Shown here piece after piece: positions 5,693 to 6,795 of a DNA stretch of 6,795 nt. Position 1 is the first letter of the stretch, and the number at the start of each line of letters is the position of its first letter. The notes under the pieces are model-generated. The model saw nothing but the letters and a program-made list of their open reading frames with translations, searched no databases and was not told the DNA's origin. The position numbers were made by a program, and so were the translations under genes. The stretch covers positions 1 through 6,795 of the forward strand of contig CAMLFP010000304.1 of NCBI GenBank assembly GCA_946479335.1, read 5' to 3'. Source of the stretch: an uncultured Archangium sp. GTDB taxonomy: Bacteria > Myxococcota > Myxococcia > Myxococcales > Myxococcaceae.

Positions 5693-6795
5693 ACAAGTCG
5701 AGGAACCAGGTGGCGCGGCGCGCGCCGCGATGCACGAGCGCCGCGGGGAGTTGAGAGGTCGGGTCGGTGCGCGCGGTGTTCGCGACAGGTCGCTTGGCTT
5801 CGCCCGTCACCAGGAACCACACCTCGCGCGCGGAGGTGAGCGTCGGCAGCGTGAGCGTCACGCGCCGGCTCGGCGGCTTCGGAGAATCGAGCACCGGCAG
5901 CACCGGGGCGCTGCGCTCCGTGAGCGCCGCGTTCCCGGGGAAGAGCGACGCGACGTGGCCATCGGGGCCCATGCCGAGGTGCACGAGGTCGAGCTGCGGC
6001 GGCAGCAGGCGCGCGTAGTCGGCGGCGGCGGCCTCGGGTGACAGCTCCACGCGCACCGGGTGGATGCGCGCCTTCGGCAACGCCTCGCGCACCGCGCGGT
6101 AGTTGCTGTCGGGCGACTCCAGCGGCACCAGCCGCTCGTCGCTCACGAAGAACTCGATGCGGCTCCAGTCGAGGTCGGCGCTCGCCAGCTGCGCGTACAT
6201 CTTCACCGCGGAGCCGCCGGTCAGCGCGCAGGTGAAGACGCCGCGCGCGGTGATGGCGGTGTGCGCGGTCTGCACGAAGCGCTCCTTGAAGTTCGCCCAC
6301 GCGCTGGTGACGCCGAGCCGCCCCGAGGTGCGCCAGGAGTCACGCGCCAGCGCGTACGCGTCGCTCACCACGCCGGTGGCGAGCGCGGCGGTGATCAGCG
6401 CGCGCTCGTCGTGCAGCAACGGCGGCAGCGCGATGGTCCGCGCGCCAGCGTGCACCGCGGCGACGGCGCCGTGTTCGAGCTGCACCTCGCGCTTCAGCCG
6501 GCTCCCCAGCCACGTCGCGAGCCAGCGGCCCTCGCTCGCGTCGTCGGCGGGCACGCACACGCGCAGCGACGCCTCGAACGCGGCGTCATCCCACGCGGCC
6601 GCGAGCGCCTGTTGCCACGGCGCGATGCGGAGCCACGCGAGATCGACCACGCGCGACCCGAAGGCCTCGAAGCCCTCCGCGTCGACGCCGCGCGAGTCGA
6701 CCAGCACGCGCCGCGAGTGCGCGACCAACTCGGTGAGCAACGCGCTCTCGCTCGGTAGCCCCGCGCACAGCACCGCGCTGGAGATGTCGGGCACC
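5691..6795 (-). CDS. OpcA-like G6PD assembly domain fused to 6-phosphogluconolactonase, N-terminus cut by window edge
   Basis: One uninterrupted frame of 367 visible residues joins two domains; numbering here starts from the GTG at 6794. Residues 1-150 resemble the C-terminal part of OpcA, the glucose-6-phosphate dehydrogenase assembly/activator protein: RRVLVDSRG (28-36), [16 protein letters not shown] (49-64), then a [13 protein letters not shown] block and an [13 protein letters not shown] helix region. Residues about 165-367 are 6-phosphogluconolactonase (Pgl/DevB type), which hydrolyses 6-phosphogluconolactone to 6-phosphogluconate: [14 protein letters not shown] (187-200), [17 protein letters not shown] (209-225), SPDSNYR (227-233), [20 protein letters not shown] (268-287) and [10 protein letters not shown] (326-335). 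The linker is very short and the first strand usual for Pgl is not obvious. The GTG at 6794 is unlikely to be the true start because the OpcA N-terminal domain should precede it, so the gene runs off the edge. It is transcribed with gnd, and zwf is the expected upstream partner. Confidence 0.85.
   Translation of the reverse strand, partial: VPDISSAVLCAGLPSESALLTELVAHSRRVLVDSRGVDAEGFEAFGSRVVDLAWLRIAPWQQALAAAWDDAAFEASLRVCVPADDASEGRWLATWLGSRLKREVQLEHGAVAAVHAGARTIALPPLLHDERALITAALATGVVSDAYALARDSWRTSGRLGVTSAWANFKERFVQTAHTAITARGVFTCALTGGSAVKMYAQLASADLDWSRIEFFVSDERLVPLESPDSNYRAVREALPKARIHPVRVELSPEAAAADYARLLPPQLDLVHLGMGPDGHVASLFPGNAALTERSAPVLPVLDSPKPPSRRVTLTLPTLTSAREVWFLVTGEAKRPVANTARTDPTSQLPAALVHRGARRATWFLDL
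6282..6287 (-). promoter_or_regulatory. Possible internal ribosome binding site before the lactonase domain
   Basis: AAGGAG on the minus strand stands six bases before an in-frame GTG at 6275 (visible residue 174). A product started there would be a 194-residue lactonase domain without its first helix. AAG GAG is also an ordinary Lys-Glu codon pair in this composition, so chance is a fair explanation. Confidence 0.25.

Noticed and set aside
6792..6794. GTG at 6794 as the true start of the OpcA-PGL gene.
   Set aside because: The residues right after it already match the middle of OpcA, so the N-terminal domain should lie upstream, beyond the window.

Overview
The window is about two-thirds G+C with strongly G/C-ending codons and reads as a chromosomal piece of a myxobacterium (Myxococcota, most likely Myxococcales). 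The best lineage clue is a member of the Myxococcus paralogous family TIGR02265/DUF2378 at 1325-1843. Seven protein genes fill almost the whole window. I found no tRNA, rRNA, insertion sequence, CRISPR array, phage gene or gap over 30 bases, and no terminator of classic form.

Layout. (1) Bases 1-2750 hold a plus-strand run of three tightly packed genes. The first is the 3' part of a protein with a long TQTGTT-type hexapeptide repeat followed by a cysteine-bearing domain of unknown role. The second is the DUF2378 protein (stop and start share one base). The third is a stand-alone RlmK-type 23S rRNA methyltransferase (one-base gap). (2) Bases 2762-3316 hold a minus-strand gene for a small unrecognised protein with one C-terminal membrane segment; it converges on rlmK with 11 bases between stops. 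(3) Bases 3342-4199 hold a plus-strand metallo-beta-lactamase-fold hydrolase, divergent from the previous gene across only 25 bases, with two expected zinc ligands replaced. (4) Bases 4181-6795 hold a minus-strand oxidative pentose-phosphate operon: an OpcA-like domain fused to 6-phosphogluconolactonase (cut by the right edge), then 6-phosphogluconate dehydrogenase. The last gene overlaps the hydrolase tail to tail by 19 bases.

How the genes work together. The OpcA-PGL fusion and Gnd cover G6PD assembly or activation, lactone hydrolysis and oxidative decarboxylation, which together make NADPH and ribulose-5-phosphate. The missing partner, zwf (glucose-6-phosphate dehydrogenase), would be expected just beyond the right edge. 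The plus-strand trio has no obvious shared pathway.

No wholly new system is evident. The points most worth a second look are the OpcA-PGL fusion with a possible internal start, the paired loss of Zn2-site ligands in the hydrolase, the repeat-built insertion in Gnd, and the recently expanded hexapeptide repeat.
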